A stretch of 64,000 nucleotides of DNA from JAOPZW01 sp036379935 (GTDB lineage: Bacteria; Actinomycetota; Thermoleophilia; Solirubrobacterales; Solirubrobacteraceae): NCBI GenBank assembly GCA_036379935.1, contig DASVFT010000166.1:3804-67803 (forward strand), given 5' to 3'. Positions within the stretch are counted from its first letter, which is position 1; every line of letters begins with the position of its first letter. Both the position numbers and the translations under genes were made by a program. Of this stretch, positions 7,525-15,333 are shown piece after piece. The notes beneath the pieces are model-generated. The model did no database searches. It saw only the letters and a list, made by a program, of their open reading frames with translations, and was not told the DNA's origin.

Positions 7525-8997
7525 ATGCTGTCGTTCATCTTCGCCCAGGTCAAGTCGCTCGAGGAAGCGGCCCCAACGCAGTCCCTGACGCAGGACTCCG
7601 CCGTCCTGGGCGAGCAGTTCTACTTCTTCACGGTCGTCTTGATGTGGCTGATCCACGCCGGCTTCATGTCCTACGAGGCCGGCGTCGCCCGACGCAAGAA
7701 CGTCATGGCGACGGCGATGAAGAACATCCTCACGATCGCCGTCGTGACGCCGACCTTCTACTACTTCGGCTGGTGGGTCTACAACTGCAATCAGGCGGGC
7801 CTGCCGATCGGCCCCAACTCCTCGGACTTCACCGCCGCCGCATGCCAGGGCGGCATCCCGTGGAGTGACGCGTTCGGCCCCAACCTGACGAACAACATCA
7901 ACCTGATCTTCTTCCTCGCCTTCCTGCTCTTCTCGTGGACGACGGCCTCGATCATGTCGGGCGCGATCATCGAGCGGGCGCGCATCTCGGCCTATCTCGT
8001 GCTCGCCGCCCTGCTCGGCTCGGTCGTGTGGATCCTCGACGCGGCATGGGGCTGGAGCGCGGGCGGCTGGCTCACCATGCGCTTCGGGTTCCACGACTCC
8101 ATCGCCTCCGCGGTGGTCCACGGCGTGGCGGGAGCGTTCACTCTCGGGGTGCTGTTCAACGTCGGGCCGCGAATAGGCAAGTACACGAAGGACGGGCTGA
8201 CGCGCGCGTTCAGGCCCCACAACCTGCACATCACCGCGCTCGGGCTGATGCTGATCTTCACCGGGTTCTACGCGTTCTACGGCGCGTGCCTGGTGATCGC
8301 CTCGACCTCGTTCCCGGGGTGGGCCAACATCTACCTGAGCCCGACGACGCTCGGCTCGATCACCATGGTCATCACCATGGGGTTCGCGGGCGGCTTCACC
8401 GGCGGCTACTTCGCCAGCCGCGGCGATCCGTTCTGGACCATCTCCGGCGGCCTGGCAGGGGTCATCGGCGTCTCGGCCGGCGCGGACGTCTACGCACCGA
8501 CCCTCGCCTACCTGGTCTCGATGCTCACGGCCGTCCTCGCGGTCTACGCCGGCGGCTGGATCGAGACCAAGATGCGCGTCGACGATGCCGTCGGGGCGGT
8601 GGCCGTGCACGGCTGCTCCGGCTTCCTCGGGATCCTGTGGGTCGGCGTCTTCGCCGCCGGATACCCGACGGGGATCAACAACGTCGAGAGCTCGATCGGG
8701 GGCCAGCTCATGGGCCTGGCGACCTTCCTCCCGCTCGGCTTCCTGTCCGGCTGGGTGGCGTCCTACGTGCTCAAGCGCCTGAACCTCCTGCGCGTCCCCG
8801 TCGAGGTCGAGCTCGAGGGCCTGGACCTGGCGGAGTACGAGACCGACTTCTACCCCGAGCACGCCCGGGCGCCCGAGGTGATCGTCGAGCCCGACGGCTC
8901 GCTCACCCCGGGCGAGGAGCTGCTGCCGCGCGAGCTCGCGTCGCTCACCAACGGCGCCAGACCGAACGACCGAGTCGGCGCGGGAGTGGGGGGATAG
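7525..8997 (+). CDS. amt: Ammonium transporter (Amt family)
   Basis: This 490-residue membrane protein has 11 or so helices. It has the paired pore histidines of Amt proteins, His199 in HGVAGAF and His362 in HGCSGFLG, and the conserved Asp191 eight residues before the first. Amt proteins conduct ammonium or ammonia and usually methylammonium inward. The cytoplasmic tail of roughly 70 residues is acidic (EVELEGLDLAEYETDF). No glnK (PII) gene follows, although amt-glnK linkage is usual. Four tiny membrane-protein genes and glnT follow instead. One base separates its TAG stop from nothing at all: the next ATG begins at the very next base (8998). Confidence 0.95.
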   Translation: MLSFIFAQVKSLEEAAPTQSLTQDSAVLGEQFYFFTVVLMWLIHAGFMSYEAGVARRKNVMATAMKNILTIAVVTPTFYYFGWWVYNCNQAGLPIGPNSSDFTAAACQGGIPWSDAFGPNLTNNINLIFFLAFLLFSWTTASIMSGAIIERARISAYLVLAALLGSVVWILDAAWGWSAGGWLTMRFGFHDSIASAVVHGVAGAFTLGVLFNVGPRIGKYTKDGLTRAFRPHNLHITALGLMLIFTGFYAFYGACLVIASTSFPGWANIYLSPTTLGSITMVITMGFAGGFTGGYFASRGDPFWTISGGLAGVIGVSAGADVYAPTLAYLVSMLTAVLAVYAGGWIETKMRVDDAVGAVAVHGCSGFLGILWVGVFAAGYPTGINNVESSIGGQLMGLATFLPLGFLSGWVASYVLKRLNLLRVPVEVELEGLDLAEYETDFYPEHARAPEVIVEPDGSLTPGEELLPRELASLTNGARPNDRVGAGVGG

Positions 8998-9147
8998 ATG
9001 CTCAGCTTCCTGATCAGCCTGGCCATCATGTTCAGCCTCGTGGGCGCCTGCGTCACGTGGGCCAAGCGCGAGGAGCGCCGGCGGATGGCCGCCGACGAGC
9101 TCGACCCAATCCAGGAGGTGCTCGGCGGTGCCCGGGATCATCGATAG
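8998..9147 (+). CDS. Small single-helix membrane protein 1 of amt operon
   Basis: A 49-residue product begins MLSFLISLAIMFSLVGACV, giving one transmembrane helix at the very N-terminus. A charged cytoplasmic tail (KREERRRMAADELDP) follows. The ATG follows the amt stop codon without a gap, so translation is surely coupled. Its position and size suggest an accessory subunit of the transporter. I know of no named family. Confidence 0.65.
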   Translation: MLSFLISLAIMFSLVGACVTWAKREERRRMAADELDPIQEVLGGARDHR

Positions 9148-9463
9148 CGCGCCCGACTGCATCACCCACGTCAGCGGCGCGAAGCCGCCCGACGATTCGG
9201 CGGACTTCATCATCCAGGCCGCCTACGCGAAGTGCCAGGGGATCATGACCTTCGGCCCGGGCTCCACCTACGGCGACGGCGGCGCGGGCGCCGCTGGGTC
9301 CTACATGGTGCTGACGTGGATCGGGATCATCGTCATGGTGGCGGTCATCGTGGCCTGGGTCGTGTACGAGGACCGGCGTCTGTGGCGGCACGTCGCCCGC
9401 ATCCAGGGACGGCCCCGCGGCGGGCCGGCCGCCGGCGTGACCGAACGTCCCGTGACGGATTAG
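9128..9463 (+). CDS. Small single-helix membrane protein 2 of amt operon
   Basis: The 111-residue product starts at GTG 9128 and overlaps the previous gene by 20 bases. About 58 polar residues containing Cys11 and Cys36 precede one transmembrane helix (LTWIGIIVMVAVIVAWVVY, about 62-80). A basic cytoplasmic tail follows. The N-terminal part would therefore face outwards, where the two cysteines could pair. It is the only one of the four small proteins with a sizeable N-terminal outside domain. Function unknown; a link to ammonium or amine uptake is inferred from context. Confidence 0.6.
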   Translation: MPGIIDSAPDCITHVSGAKPPDDSADFIIQAAYAKCQGIMTFGPGSTYGDGGAGAAGSYMVLTWIGIIVMVAVIVAWVVYEDRRLWRHVARIQGRPRGGPAAGVTERPVTD

Positions 9464-9481
9464 CGAGAGGAAGAGAGCAGC

Positions 9482-9643
9482 ATGGCATCCCAGCGCAGGC
9501 GCCAGATCGAGTTCCCGCCGCTTCAGACGCACAAGAAGAGCTTCGAGCTTGCGATGATCGCCATCTCGATCATCTGCGTGATCGTCGTCCTCGTGATCCT
9601 CCTCGCCACCAATATTGGCAACGAGTTCCGTCCGACCGTCTAG
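9482..9643 (+). CDS. Small single-helix membrane protein 3 of amt operon
   Basis: A 53-residue product has a basic N-terminus (MASQRRRQIEF), one transmembrane helix (about residues 22-44) and a short tail. A good ribosome-binding stretch AGAGGAAG lies about 10 bases before the ATG, which supports this as a real gene despite its size. It lies 18 bases after gene 2 and overlaps the next small gene. Confidence 0.65.
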   Translation: MASQRRRQIEFPPLQTHKKSFELAMIAISIICVIVVLVILLATNIGNEFRPTV

Positions 9644-9992
9644 CGCCCAGGCCCACGCCGGGCGCCCGACGTGGGTTCGGCCCGCCATCCTCGTCGTGGG
9701 CCTCTTCGCGATCTGCCTCGTGGTCGCCAGCAGCTGCCAGCGCCGCCAGGTCCGGATCACCAAGGAGGCGGCCATCGTCACCGCCACGCGGGCGGCCGAC
9801 TTCCGTCCGCAGCGCACGCAGGTGCGGCTCGTGCGCCAGGGCCTCAATGGCCATCCGTTCTGGGCCATCTCGCTCTCCATCCCGCGCAAGGGGGGCAACG
9901 GCTACCAGCGCGTGTCCGTCGCCCGGGTCGACGCCAACAGCGGCAAGCTCGTGGCCTTCACCGAAAACGCAAGCACGGAAGGAGCGCCATGA
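9615..9992 (+). CDS. Membrane-anchored PepSY-like small protein of amt operon
   Basis: The best start is TTG 9615, overlapping the previous gene by 29 bases. No ATG or GTG is available before the hydrophobic segment. A signal anchor (about residues 23-40) ends in VVASSC, which is only a weak lipobox. It is followed by about 80 residues that resemble a PepSY-like fold: ITKEAAIVTAT at the start and VARVDANSGKLVAF at the end, as in tkeeAi...vDa.tGkv. It ends in ATGA with the glnT start. PepSY domains often bind or inhibit extracytoplasmic partners, so an outside-facing accessory role is inferred. Confidence 0.6.
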   Translation: MATSSVRPSSAQAHAGRPTWVRPAILVVGLFAICLVVASSCQRRQVRITKEAAIVTATRAADFRPQRTQVRLVRQGLNGHPFWAISLSIPRKGGNGYQRVSVARVDANSGKLVAFTENASTEGAP

Positions 9993-11380
9993 GCGCAGCA
10001 CAGGGAAGCGAGCCGCTCGTCGCTCCGCAGACGGCGGATGAGGTCCGCAAGCTCGCGCGCGACGGCGAGATCGAGTTCCTCTTCGCGCAGTTCGTCGATA
10101 TGCACGGCAAGCCGAACGCCAAGCTCGTTCCGGCGCACCATCTGGACGACCTGCTCGCCGATGGCGCGGGCTTCGCGGGCTTCGCGGCCGGAGACATCGG
10201 CCAGGGCCCGCACGACCCCGATCTCATCGCCATGCCCGACGTGCGCAGCTACACGCCGCTGCCCTGGCGGCCCGGAGTCGCCCGCTTCGCGTGCGACGTC
10301 ACAGTGGAGGGCGAGGAATGGCCGTACTGCCCGCGGACGATCCTGCGCCACCAGCTCGAGCGGGCCGCGGCCTTGGGCTACGAGTTCCGCATCGGGGCCG
10401 AGCTCGAATACTTCCTCGTGCGCCGGCGCGAGGACGGCTCACTCGAGCTCGCCGATCGCTTCGACACGCTGGAGCAGCCTTGCTACGACATGCGCGGCCT
10501 GACGCGCAACCTCGACTTCGTCTCCGCGGTCTCGCGCAACATCACGGCGCTGGGCTGGGACAACTACGCGACCGACCACGAGGACGCCAACGGGCAGTTC
10601 GAGCAGAACTTCGAGTTCGACGACGCGCTCGTCACCTGCGATCGCGCCGTCTTCTTCCGCTACATGGTCGAGGCCATGGCCCAGGAGCGCGGCATGCTCG
10701 CGACGTTCATGCCCAAGCCGTTCGCCCACCTCACCGGCAACGGCTGTCACTTCCACATGAGCCTCTGGAAGGACGGCGCGAACGTCTTCGAGGCCGATCC
10801 GGCCGACGACCCCCGTGGCCTGGGGCTCTCCGAGCTCGGCTACCAGTTCGTCGCCGGCCTGAAGGCCCACGCCAAGGCCTACATCGCGGTGACCGCGCCG
10901 ACCGTGAGCTCCTACAAGCGCCTGGTGGTGGGCGCCCCGACGAGCGGCGCGACCTGGGCGCCGGCCTACGGCCGCTACGGCTACAACAACCGCACGCAGA
11001 TGCTCCGCATCCCCGGTCCTGGCCGCATCGAGGACCGCACGGTCGACGGATCATGCAACCCGTACCTGGCCGCCACGGCGGTGCTGGCGGCCGGGCTGGA
11101 CGGCATCGAGCGCGGGCTGGACCCGGGGGACCCCAACTCGCTGAACCTCTACGAGACCGACGAGGCCCAGCGCAAGGAGCTCGGCATCGACGTGCTGCCG
11201 GCCAACCTGCTCGACGCGACCCGCGAGCTCGAGCGCTGCGACGTCCTGCGAGCCGCGCTCGGCCGGGGGCGCGACGAGGACTACCTCGACTACTTCGTGC
11301 GCTGCAAGCGGCGCGAGTGGCAGCAGGCCCACGAGCAGATCACGCAATGGGAGCTGGACCGGTACCTGCAGCTGTTCTGA
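9989..11380 (+). CDS. glnT: GlnT-type glutamine synthetase (type III-like glutamate-amine ligase)
   Basis: The protein has 463 residues. Motifs match rhizobial GlnT proteins: FVDMHGKPNAKLVP, GAGFAGFA, the acidic EXE of GAELEYFL, DHEDANGQFEQNFEFDDAL, FMPKPFAHLTGNGCHFH and GSCNPYLAA. The reaction is ATP-dependent ligation of glutamate with ammonia or a small amine. The usual FDGSS loop, whose Asp binds ammonium in GlnA, is here FAGFA, so an amine other than ammonia is possible. GlnT genes in proteobacteria sit next to split glutamate-synthase genes, as here. The ATG overlaps the preceding stop (ATGA) and follows a GGAAGG ribosome-binding site. Confidence 0.9.
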   Translation: MSAAQGSEPLVAPQTADEVRKLARDGEIEFLFAQFVDMHGKPNAKLVPAHHLDDLLADGAGFAGFAAGDIGQGPHDPDLIAMPDVRSYTPLPWRPGVARFACDVTVEGEEWPYCPRTILRHQLERAAALGYEFRIGAELEYFLVRRREDGSLELADRFDTLEQPCYDMRGLTRNLDFVSAVSRNITALGWDNYATDHEDANGQFEQNFEFDDALVTCDRAVFFRYMVEAMAQERGMLATFMPKPFAHLTGNGCHFHMSLWKDGANVFEADPADDPRGLGLSELGYQFVAGLKAHAKAYIAVTAPTVSSYKRLVVGAPTSGATWAPAYGRYGYNNRTQMLRIPGPGRIEDRTVDGSCNPYLAATAVLAAGLDGIERGLDPGDPNSLNLYETDEAQRKELGIDVLPANLLDATRELERCDVLRAALGRGRDEDYLDYFVRCKRREWQQAHEQITQWELDRYLQLF

Positions 11381-12219
11381 GCGACGAGCAGGTCGAGGCC
11401 TTCCACCGCGACGGCTTCCTCGTCATCGAGGAGGGCTTCATCTCCGACCGCACGATCGAGGCGCTGCGCGAGCGCTTCGACCGGTTGTTCGCGGGCGAGT
11501 ACGCCTCCGGCATCCAGCCCGACGAGGTCAACTGGAGACCAGGCCGCGATCCCGAGGACAGGACGCGGCAGATCTGCAACGGCTGGCGGGCGGACGACAT
11601 GATCGCCGCACAGGTGCTCAGCGAGCCGACGGGGCGCATCGCCGCCCGACTGATGGGCTACGGCGGCGCTCGCATCCTGCAGGACAACTGCCTCTGGAAG
11701 CCGCCCGGCGCGCGCTCGCTCGGCATGCACCAGGACGGCTCCTACGCCGACTACCTGGTCCCGGCGGAGATGATCACCTGCTGGGTGGCGCTGGACGACA
11801 CCCGCGCCGAGGGCGGGACGATCGAGTACGCGCGCGGCTCGCACCGCTGGCCCAAGGTCCCACCCGACCGCGGGAGCTTCCACGCCCCGGACGACTGGCT
11901 GGCGCCGCTGCACGCCGCCGCGCCCGAGGGTGAGGAGCCCGAGGTGGTGCCGGTCGTGGTCAAGGCCGGCGGCTGCTCGTTCCACCACTCGCTCACCTTC
12001 CACGGCTCCGGCCCCAACGAGGCGACCACGCACCGGCGCGCGATCGTCTCGCACCTGCTGCCGGCTCAGGCGCGCTTCCACCCGACGAACGTCGACCCGA
12101 TCTACTCGCGCTACCGGCGCCGCGGCGACCTGTCGATGGACGAGTCGTTCTTCCCGGTGCTCTGGGACGAGGCCGGCGGGCGCACGTCCTGGCTCGACGA
12201 GTTGCCCAACCTCTCGTAG
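11347..12219 (+). CDS. Phytanoyl-CoA dioxygenase (PhyH) family protein
   Basis: This is an Fe(II)/2-oxoglutarate oxygenase of the PhyH family. The metal site is visible as HQD in GMHQDGSY and the distal His in FHGSGPN, with an arginine about 10 residues later for 2-oxoglutarate. The ATG at 11347 would overlap glnT by 34 bases. A CTG at 11377, inside a CTGA overlap with the glnT stop, would give MSDEQVEAFHRDGFLVIEE, which looks more like the usual start of this family. The product has 290 or 280 residues. PhyH enzymes hydroxylate or oxidatively open many small molecules. Being cotranscribed with glnT, it may act on an N-methylated substrate, but this is inference. Confidence 0.88.
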   Translation: MGAGPVPAAVLSDEQVEAFHRDGFLVIEEGFISDRTIEALRERFDRLFAGEYASGIQPDEVNWRPGRDPEDRTRQICNGWRADDMIAAQVLSEPTGRIAARLMGYGGARILQDNCLWKPPGARSLGMHQDGSYADYLVPAEMITCWVALDDTRAEGGTIEYARGSHRWPKVPPDRGSFHAPDDWLAPLHAAAPEGEEPEVVPVVVKAGGCSFHHSLTFHGSGPNEATTHRRAIVSHLLPAQARFHPTNVDPIYSRYRRRGDLSMDESFFPVLWDEAGGRTSWLDELPNLS

Positions 12220-12794
12220 CGCCCGCCGTGGAACAGCAGCGGCGTGCCCGGATGCTGGCGCGCGTACTCGACGCGCCCGAGGAAGAGCGAGTGGTCGCCG
12301 CCCCAGTACGAGCGCTCCACACGCGCCACGAAGTGCGCGAGCGCGGCTTCGACCAAGGGCGTGTCGCGCACGAGCTCGAAGCGCGGCTCCGGAGCTCCGT
12401 TCGCCACCCGCCCCGCGAAGCGATCCGAGAGCGCGCTCTGGGTCTCGCTCAGCACGCTGACGCCGTACCGGCTCCCCTCGTAGAGCAGGCCACACATCTT
12501 GGTCCGCCGGTCGACGGACACCAGCACGAGCGGTGGGTCGAGCGACACCGACATGAAGGCGTTGGCCGTCATCCCGTGGACCTTCTCGCCCTTGAGCGTC
12601 GTGATCACCGTGACGCCGGTGGTGAACATCCCCAGCGTGCGGCGTAGAGCGGCCGCGGGATCGTCGCCCTCGTCGGCGAGGTCCGGCCGCTGGACCTCGG
12701 CGACCTCGTCGAAGCGGGTCTCTCCGATGCCGTCCGGGCCGGCCCAGCTGAGCGGGAAGTCGAACTCCGCGGGCGGGCGGGCGGCGTCGCTCAT
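12111..12794 (-). CDS. Flavin reductase family protein
   Basis: The protein has 227 residues. The central part, from ALRRTLGMFTTGVTVITT through GMTANAFMSVSLDPPLVLVSV to LLFHGGRYERL, is the split-barrel flavin-binding domain of HpaC/flavin reductase-like proteins. These reduce FMN or FAD with NAD(P)H for a partner oxygenase. The last 35 or so residues (polar, low complexity) lie antisense to the end of the PhyH gene, giving a 109-base convergent overlap. It starts one base after the stop of the DUF1989-GcvT gene and is therefore the last gene of that operon. Confidence 0.88.
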   Translation of the reverse strand: MSDAARPPAEFDFPLSWAGPDGIGETRFDEVAEVQRPDLADEGDDPAAALRRTLGMFTTGVTVITTLKGEKVHGMTANAFMSVSLDPPLVLVSVDRRTKMCGLLYEGSRYGVSVLSETQSALSDRFAGRVANGAPEPRFELVRDTPLVEAALAHFVARVERSYWGGDHSLFLGRVEYARQHPGTPLLFHGGRYERLGNSSSQDVRPPASSQSTGKNDSSIDRSPRRR

Positions 12795-12795
12795 G

Positions 12796-15123
12796 TCATG
12801 CGCGCGGGCGGGTCTTGTCCGGGTCGTAGAACGGGAAGCGGACGACCTTGGCCGCGATGCGCTTCTGGAGCCCGTCGAGCTTGCCCACCTCGACCTCCGT
12901 GCCCAGCTCCGCGTACTGCACGGCCATGCGGCACAGCGCGACGTTCTTGCGCAGCGTCGGGCTGCGGGTGCCGCTGGTGACGACGCCCACGCGCTGGCGG
13001 CCCACGTAGACCTCGTCGCCGTGGCCGGCGGTCTCGTTGCCCTCGAGATCGAGACCGACGAGCCGGTGCTGGGGGTGCGCCGCGCGCTCGACGAGCGCGT
13101 CCTTGCCGACGAAGTCCTCCTCGCCGTCGAGCTTGACCGCGAAGCCGATGCCGGCCTCGAAGGGGTCGACCTGGTCGTCGAACTCGTACCCGGCGAAGAT
13201 GAGCCCCGCCTCGATGCGGATCATGTCCAGCGCCTCGAGGCCGAGCGGCTTGAGGCCGTGCGGCTGGCCCGCCTCCCAGATGGCGTCCCACACGGCCGGG
13301 CCGTCGTCGGGGTGGCAGAACACCTCGTAGCCGAGCTCGCCCGTGTAGCCGGTGCGCGAGACCACGACGGGGACGCCGTCGTAGCCCCCGATGCGCCCGA
13401 CGAGGAAGCGGAACCACTTCAGCTCGTCGAGCGGGGGCTGCGTCGGGGGCGTCCAGATGATCTGCTGCATGATCGCGCGGCTCTCGGGCCCCTGGACCGC
13501 GAGGTTGTGCAGCTGATCGGTCGAGGGCTTGACGAAGGCCTTCAGCGCGAGGCGCTCGGCCAGCTCCTTGAGCCAGACGCCGTCGTAGGGGTCGCCGCCG
13601 ACGAAGCGGAAGTTGTCCTCGCCGAGGCGGAAGACGGTGGCGTCGTCGATCATCCCTCCGGTCTCGTTGCACAATGCCGTGTAGACCACGTGGCCGACCG
13701 CCAGCCGGCGCGCGTCGCGCGTGATCGCGCGCTGGATCAGCGTCTCGGCGTCGGGGCCGAGGACCTCCCACTTGCGCAGGGGGGAGAGATCCATGACGAC
13801 CGCCTTCTCGCGGCAGGCCCAGTACTCGGCGATGGCGCCCTCGTTGTTGTAGCAATGGGGCAGCCAGTAGCCGCGGTACTCCACGAAGCTCTCGGTCAGC
13901 GCGCTCGTGCGCGGATGGAAGGTGGTCTCCTTGGTCAGCACGGGCTCTGCCTCCGGGGTGACGCGATGGGCGATCGCCGCCGAGAAGCGGTTCTCAGGCG
14001 AGTACACGCGCACGTGGACGTCGGTGAGCTCCCAACCGTTGGCCGGGTCGATGTCGTCCGGGCACGCCGACGAGGCGCAGACCAGGTCGGTCATCGCCCG
14101 CAGCAGCACGTAGTCGCCGGGGCGCGACCAGGGCTCGTCGAAGAAGAGGACGTTGCTCGCGTCGAACCCGGTGTTGTAGAAGAAGTTGAGCGCCTCCCAT
14201 CCCTTGCGCTCGGCGATGCCGTAGGGCGTGACCTGGCCGTTGAAGTTCGCCGTGCAGTTGATGTGGCCCGGATAGCCCATGTCCTCGTAGTACTTCGAGG
14301 TGCAGGCCAGCGCGAAGGTGTCGTGACGCCCGACGGTGTCGCGCACGACCTCGACGAGCGGGTCCATGTCGACGTCGTAGAACTTGCCCTGAAGGCCCGG
14401 GCTCGGATAGGCCTGGCCCATCAGCGTGCGGGTCGTGGCGCCGTCGAGGCCGCGCTCGAGCCCCTTCTCGAGCTTGGCGCGATGGAAGGCCAGGAAGTCC
14501 GAGCACTGGCGCCCCTGGACGTCGATGACCTGGATGTACTCGCCCCGGCGCACCTCGTAGGCGAGCGCGCTCGCGAGGTCGACGCGGAAGTCGAGGCGCG
14601 GCTCGGCCAGCGGCGGCGGCAGCTCCACGTCGGTCGCGGGCCGCGGCGCGGCGCGGCGGATCTCGATGACGAGCGCCGACGCCGGCGGATCGCCGTCCAC
14701 CACGCGGCCTCCGGGCGCCGCCACGATGACCAGCGCGTCGCGCTGGGCGAGGAAGGCCTCCGAGGCGCCGGGCGGGCTGTCGCGGCCGAAGAGCAGCAGC
14801 GCCTTCGCGTCATGCGGGGCCAGCCCGCGCGCGTGCAGGACGGCCAGGAAGGCGTCGTCGGCTCCGCTGCGCACGAGCTCGCGCAGCGCACCGGCCGGCG
14901 CGTCGGCGCTGGCACCCAGGGCGCCGGGATCGTGGCGCCCGTCGGGCGCGAGGACGGTCAGCTCGGCCGGCTGCCCGCCCTCGACGTCGATCACCGTCAT
15001 GCGGTCGTCGCCGCGCAGCTCGACGACGGTGGCCGAGCCGGGCCTGACCCACCAGGTCTCCAGGCTCGGATCGGCCGGCCTACGCCCGGCGACGAGCGGT
15101 CGACTGCCGGTCTCGATCGCCAT
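12796..15123 (-). CDS. DUF1989-aminomethyltransferase (GcvT-like) fusion protein
   Basis: This 775-residue fusion has two parts. Residues about 200-390 form a DUF1989 (urea-carboxylase-associated) domain with VIDVQGRQCSDFLAFH, YYEDMGYPGHINCTANFN and a Cys-rich MTDLVCASSACPDDI. Residues 20-175 look like a second, degenerate DUF1989 copy. Residues about 410-765 are a GcvT aminomethyltransferase: VMDLSPLRKWEVLGPDAE, VQGPESRAIMQ, RTGYTGELGYEVF and RIEAG. GcvT domains move one-carbon units from N-methyl groups to tetrahydrofolate, which fits demethylation of a methylated amino acid. The 16-base inverted-repeat element lies between it and the upstream acyl-CoA dehydrogenase gene. Confidence 0.88.
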   Translation of the reverse strand: MAIETGSRPLVAGRRPADPSLETWWVRPGSATVVELRGDDRMTVIDVEGGQPAELTVLAPDGRHDPGALGASADAPAGALRELVRSGADDAFLAVLHARGLAPHDAKALLLFGRDSPPGASEAFLAQRDALVIVAAPGGRVVDGDPPASALVIEIRRAAPRPATDVELPPPLAEPRLDFRVDLASALAYEVRRGEYIQVIDVQGRQCSDFLAFHRAKLEKGLERGLDGATTRTLMGQAYPSPGLQGKFYDVDMDPLVEVVRDTVGRHDTFALACTSKYYEDMGYPGHINCTANFNGQVTPYGIAERKGWEALNFFYNTGFDASNVLFFDEPWSRPGDYVLLRAMTDLVCASSACPDDIDPANGWELTDVHVRVYSPENRFSAAIAHRVTPEAEPVLTKETTFHPRTSALTESFVEYRGYWLPHCYNNEGAIAEYWACREKAVVMDLSPLRKWEVLGPDAETLIQRAITRDARRLAVGHVVYTALCNETGGMIDDATVFRLGEDNFRFVGGDPYDGVWLKELAERLALKAFVKPSTDQLHNLAVQGPESRAIMQQIIWTPPTQPPLDELKWFRFLVGRIGGYDGVPVVVSRTGYTGELGYEVFCHPDDGPAVWDAIWEAGQPHGLKPLGLEALDMIRIEAGLIFAGYEFDDQVDPFEAGIGFAVKLDGEEDFVGKDALVERAAHPQHRLVGLDLEGNETAGHGDEVYVGRQRVGVVTSGTRSPTLRKNVALCRMAVQYAELGTEVEVGKLDGLQKRIAAKVVRFPFYDPDKTRPRA

Positions 15124-15134
15124 GGGCAGGAAGG

Positions 15135-15333
15135 CTAGATGACTGATTCCGCGGCCCGCGCGGCCAGATGGCCGTGCACCGTGGATGCCGGGCGACGCGG
15201 GCCGAAGGGGGACAGTGGCAGAGCGGGCACCGACGGCCGGAGGCCGTTGGTCGGTGACCTCTTCGGACCGTGGCGATCCGGCGCCGCGGGGCGCGGACAG
15301 ATGGTCGTGGGCGTCGTGGAATCAGTCATCTAG
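15135..15333. repeat. 199-bp element bounded by 16-bp perfect inverted repeats
   Basis: CTAGATGACTGATTCC (15135-15150) is repeated perfectly inverted as GGAATCAGTCATCTAG (15318-15333). If the palindromic outer CTAG is read as a duplicated four-base target, the element is 191 bp with 12-base terminal repeats, a MITE-like layout. The interior has no recognisable gene. Both strands carry a 64-codon frame starting MTDS and ending ESVI, a direct consequence of the repeats. It sits between two same-strand genes, and its right CTAG supplies the stop codon of the acyl-CoA dehydrogenase. A long-stem RNA is another possibility. Confidence 0.7.

Noticed and set aside
15124..15329. A glycine or tetrahydrofolate riboswitch before the DUF1989-GcvT gene
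   Set aside because: The region has none of the conserved glycine or THF aptamer blocks. Its structure is explained by the 16-bp inverted repeat.
15139..15333. Two 64-codon genes, one on each strand, inside the inverted-repeat element
   Set aside because: Their matching MTDS starts and ESVI ends follow automatically from the terminal repeats. The interiors share no similarity and show no protein character.
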